A DNA stretch of 64,000 nt from Gordonia westfalica (lineage in GTDB: Bacteria > Actinomycetota > Actinomycetes > Mycobacteriales > Mycobacteriaceae). Below are positions 61,302 to 64,000 of this stretch, in pieces. Made by a program: the position numbers and the translations under genes. Numbering within the stretch: the stretch's first letter is position 1; each line of letters opens with the position of its first letter. The notes beneath the pieces were generated by a model. That model made no database searches. It was not told where the DNA came from and was given only the letters and a program-made list of their open reading frames with translations. The stretch is from NCBI RefSeq assembly GCF_900105725.1, contig NZ_FNLM01000034.1:2294001-2358000 (forward strand), given 5' to 3'.

Positions 61302-62141
61302 GTGCTCAAGGGATTCAAGGACTTCATACTCAAGGGCAACGTCGTCGAGCTGGCCACCGCCGTCATCATCGGTGCGGCCTTCACCGCCATCGTGACCGCG
61401 TTCACCGACGGCATCGTCCAGCCGATCATCAACTCGATTCCGATCGGGTCGGACGCCGCACAGGGGCTCGGCTTCCAGATCACCGACAACGCCTCGACCT
61501 TCGTCGACCTCGGCAGCGTGATCACCGCCGTCATCAACTTCCTGATCATCGCGGCGGTGGTGTACTTCATCATCATCCTGCCGTACAACAAGCTCGCGGA
61601 ACTGGGCGGCTTCGGCAAGAAGTCCGAGGTCACCGAGGTTGCGCTGCTGACCGAGATCCGCGACCTGCTCGATCCGGAGGGAACGTCGAGGGCCAAGGCC
61701 GAGGCGGAGAGCGATCTGCCGCAGCACCTGGCCGAGCCGTCCGCTCCTGCCGCTGATGCCTACTCACCGCAGTCAGGCCCGCTCGCGCCGTACGAGTCAC
61801 CGGCCGGTGCCGGTACCACGCAACGGATCTCGACTCCCCCGCCGGCGGGCCAGCCGTCCCAGCAGGGCCCGTCACAGCAGGGTCCCTCCCAGTCCGGCCC
61901 GCAGGCGTCGCCGCTGTTCAACCCGCCGCAGGGTCAGCCCGGCGGCCCGGGAGGCCAGCCCTACCCGACGCCGCAGCCGGCTCCGGGTAACTACCCGCCG
62001 CCCGGCAACTACCCCCCTCCGGGCAACTACCCTCCCCCCGGCTCCCAGTACCCCGGTGAGCAGCAGTATCCGGGTGAGCAGTATCCGGGTGAGCAGTTCC
62101 CCGGTGACGGCCCGGATGCCCCGGGACGCCACTCGCGCTGA
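61302..62141 (+). CDS. mscL: large-conductance mechanosensitive channel with long disordered tail
   Basis: Encodes 279 residues from GTG 61302 (AAGGAGAGG at 61284-61292). Residues 1-125 are MscL: VLKGFKDFILKGNVVELATA, VIIGAAFTAIVTAFTDGIVQ, two helices and the C-terminal cytosolic helix (TEVALLTEIRDLL). Most MscL proteins end near residue 150. Here a Pro/Gln/Gly-rich tail of about 130 residues follows, with three GNYPPP repeats and several YPGEQ repeats. It opens on membrane tension. A strong hairpin is just downstream. Confidence 0.92.
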   Translation: MLKGFKDFILKGNVVELATAVIIGAAFTAIVTAFTDGIVQPIINSIPIGSDAAQGLGFQITDNASTFVDLGSVITAVINFLIIAAVVYFIIILPYNKLAELGGFGKKSEVTEVALLTEIRDLLDPEGTSRAKAEAESDLPQHLAEPSAPAADAYSPQSGPLAPYESPAGAGTTQRISTPPPAGQPSQQGPSQQGPSQSGPQASPLFNPPQGQPGGPGGQPYPTPQPAPGNYPPPGNYPPPGNYPPPGSQYPGEQQYPGEQYPGEQFPGDGPDAPGRHSR

Positions 62142-62155
62142 GTATTTCGATCACC

Positions 62156-62190
62156 ACTTCGGCCCTCGCCTCACCGGCGGGGGCCGAAGT
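62156..62190 (+). terminator. hairpin after mscL
   Basis: Arms ACTTCGGCCC (62156-62165) and GGGCCGAAGT (62181-62190) are exact and enclose a CGCC/GGCG inner stem. The stem is 14 bp with one bulged pair. It lies 14 bases after the mscL stop. Confidence 0.75.
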
Positions 62191-62343
62191 CGTTGCGGGC
62201 CCTGTCCATTCCCAGGAGGCTGACAGCGCGCAGCATCCGTACCCCAAGGTTGCGCTCCTACTTTGGGATTCGTCGCACAGAGAGTGTGTGGCCCACCGGG
62301 TCCGACGGCCCGGGCGGAGACATCGAGAAACAAGGATGGACGA

Positions 62344-62463
62344 ATGCCCAACAAGCATCAGCCGAACCGTAAGCCGCAGACGGCCCCGAATCGGCAGCAG
62401 CGCAAGCCGGCGCCGCGCCCCCAGGCCCGTCCCAAGAACTTCCCCTGGTTCTTCGGCAGCTGA
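62344..62463 (+). CDS. small basic protein, 39 residues
   Basis: ATG 62344 has AAGGA at 62332-62336. The product MPNKHQPNRKPQ... is rich in Lys, Arg, Gln and Pro and ends NFPWFFGS, an aromatic tail on a disordered basic body. A perfect hairpin follows 16 bases later, so this is probably a real transcribed unit. No family is recognised. Confidence 0.6.
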   Translation: MPNKHQPNRKPQTAPNRQQRKPAPRPQARPKNFPWFFGS

Positions 62464-62479
62464 GCAGCTGATCCCCGGG

Positions 62480-62514
62480 GCGAGCCCCTGCCGCTACGCG
62501 CGGCAGGGGCTCGC
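62480..62514 (+). terminator. hairpin after the small basic protein gene
   Basis: Exact 14-bp arms GCGAGCCCCTGCCG (62480-62493) and CGGCAGGGGCTCGC (62501-62514) with a 7-base loop. Confidence 0.8.
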
Positions 62515-62609
62515 GTCGTCTCCGGTTGTGCGACAGAATTCAGCCCGCCTCCTTCACTTCGCGTTGCTGAATACCGCAGTCTCCTCTTCACGCATCTGCG
62601 GCGCGCAAG

Positions 62610-64000
62610 TCACCCGCGCACGGCTCCTCGCAGAGTGTCGAGGGACTCGAAACGCCCGTGCCGCAACTCGATCCGCCGTTCGGCGATGGCCAGCACACGC
62701 GGGTCGTGCGTGATGAGCAGCGTCGTCCGCGTCGATGCCAGCCGCGTGAGCGGTTCGAGCACCTCGTCGACGGTCTCGGCATCGAGTCCGGTGGTCGGCT
62801 CGTCGAGGATCAGCAGCGGCGTATTCCGCAAGAACGCTCGGGCCAACGCTATTCGTTGTTGCTGTCCACCGGAGAGGTTGTCCCCGCGTTCGACCACCTC
62901 GGCGTCGAAGCCACCGGGGAGTCGCCGGATGAACGGCGTCGCGCCGGCCAGGTCGGCGGCCGTGACGATCTGCTCGCGGGTGACGTCCGCCTGTCCGAAC
63001 GCGATGTTCTCGGCGATCGTGCCGCTCATCAGTGCCGGCCGCTGCTGGAGCACCGACATGTGTGCGCGCAGGGTCGGGGTGTCCATGGTCCGGATGTCGT
63101 TGCCGTTCAGGAGTATCGCGCCCGCGTCGGGGTCGTAGAACCGCAGCAGCAGGTACGTCAGCGTGCTCTTGCCGGCGCCGCTGGGTCCGGTGATGGCGAC
63201 GAGATCGCCGGCGTCGATGTCCAGCTGCACGTCGTCGAGCACCGTCGAATCCGTCTGCGGGTAGGCGAACGAGACACCGTCCAGGGTCAGGCTCACCGCC
63301 GACGCCACCGGGCCCGGCGGCACATCATCTCCGTCGAGCGTCTCGGCCACGCCGACCGGCGCATCCAGCACCTGTGCGACGCGTTCGGCGCTCGCGGTCG
63401 CCGCAGTGACGTCGACGACAAGTCCCCCAGCGTCTGGATCTGCGGGTACAGGTAGCCGAGATAGCCGGTCAGCGCGATGAGGGTGCCCAGTTCCGCTGTG
63501 CCGGCTGATATCTGCCAGGCTCCGAGGACGATCACCGCGATCATGCACAGCACCTCGACGACGGTGACGGCCTCGGAGAAGGCGGCGTCGGCACGGATCT
63601 CCGACATCCGGGCATCGCGCCATCGTCGACTCTGCCGCCCCACCCTGCGCCGGTCTCGATCGAGCTGACCGGCGGCCTGGATGGCGGGCGCATTGGCGAC
63701 GCCCTCGGCGACCAGGGAACTGATCCGGCCGGCCGACGATCGTTCCCGGCGCGACGCACGCTTGACGATGACGCCGAAACGGCGGGCGATCAGCCACAGC
63801 AGGGGTGCGAGGATCGCGGCAGCCAGGGCGAGCTGCCACTGGGTCACGAAAGCCGCGACGGCATAGACGATCAGGCTCACGACGGCGACGGCGGCGGTGA
63901 CGACCCCGGAGGACAGCAGACTGTCGACCGCTTCCACGTCGGAGGTGTTGCGGGACACGAGATCTCCCGTGCCGAATCGATGTCGCGCATGCGGTGCGAG
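62610..64000 (-). pseudogene. ABC exporter (fused permease and ATPase), 5' end outside window, apparent frameshift
   Basis: The permease half runs in from the right edge (FGTGDLVSRNTSDVEAVD, then helices such as AAVAVVSLIVYAVAAFVTQW). The frame is lost near 63420 after YPQIQTLGDL. The ATPase half continues in another frame from VVDVTAATASAERVAQVLDA to 62610, with Walker A GPSGAGKST, Q loop, signature LSGGQQQR, and Walker B LLILDEPT. One base missing beside the GGGGG run at the junction explains it. It is a type I half-transporter of the multidrug or lipid kind. It may be intact in the real genome. Confidence 0.8.

Overview
The window is a GC-rich actinobacterial chromosome segment that I would place in the Mycobacteriales, most likely Gordonia or a close relative. 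The reasons are an mce operon, a mycothiol-dependent (MDMPI-type) enzyme, a protein O-mannosyltransferase, gene neighbourhoods shared with Mycobacterium tuberculosis (metG, pabB, rsmI, pmt, arcA near one another; galU, moeA/glp, rimJ, sepX/glpR near FmdB, 5-FCL and mscL), frequent GTG starts, and dispersed palindromic repeats typical of Gordonia-like genomes. The genus call is inference. There is no prophage, insertion sequence or CRISPR array.

Layout. 1-8.5 kb: the 3' part of an mce operon (mceB to mceF plus an Mce-associated protein), then two MpaB/DUF2236 oxygenase-like genes (one frameshifted, one with an apparent internal deletion) and a FadR-type GntR regulator. 8.6-11.7 kb: a HAD sugar-phosphate mutase and a GH65 disaccharide phosphorylase, closed by a strong hairpin. 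11.7-13.4 kb: a HEAT-repeat protein and a MerR-HEAT fusion, preceded by a textbook MerR-type promoter. 13.5-20 kb: metG, pabB, a GAF/HTH regulator, rsmI and pmt. 20-27 kb: a long minus-strand run (USP, soxR, patatin, MFS, arcA, GntR, BCCT transporter). 27.2-35.8 kb: the most unusual part. A tightly coupled minus-strand operon encodes a proline-rich flavoprotein, a four-helix membrane protein, an FHA/zinc-ribbon protein, a CPA2 antiporter with a large cytosolic tail and a kinase-fold protein lacking the catalytic Asp. A second, membrane-anchored pseudokinase converges on it from the plus strand. I read this as an FHA-pseudokinase membrane signalling or transport module of unknown function.

36-46 kb: an AurF-like diiron oxygenase with a ferredoxin-FNR reductase, a DMT exporter, an MDMPI/SCP2-type protein, a DEAD-box helicase, a membrane-tethered beta-propeller, and an AzlCD amino-acid exporter with an Xre-cupin regulator. 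46-50 kb: a secreted GH1 glycosidase, a secreted lipase, small proteins and tRNA-Ala(CGC). 50.8-57.1 kb: the sepX/glpR, SIMPL, rimJ, moeA/glp, galU block (cell division and precursor supply), 5-FCL, a 36-bp tandem repeat, and an FmdB/Ruc-type chaperone gene with a CIRCE operator. 57.4-64 kb: AgcS, NhaA, a SAF protein, mscL with a long disordered tail, a 39-residue basic peptide gene, and the 3' part of an ABC exporter that carries a frameshift.

Two apparent single-base losses next to homopolymers (near 6970 and 63420) could be biological or assembly errors. Start sites were chosen from Shine-Dalgarno position, overlap with the upstream stop and family length.
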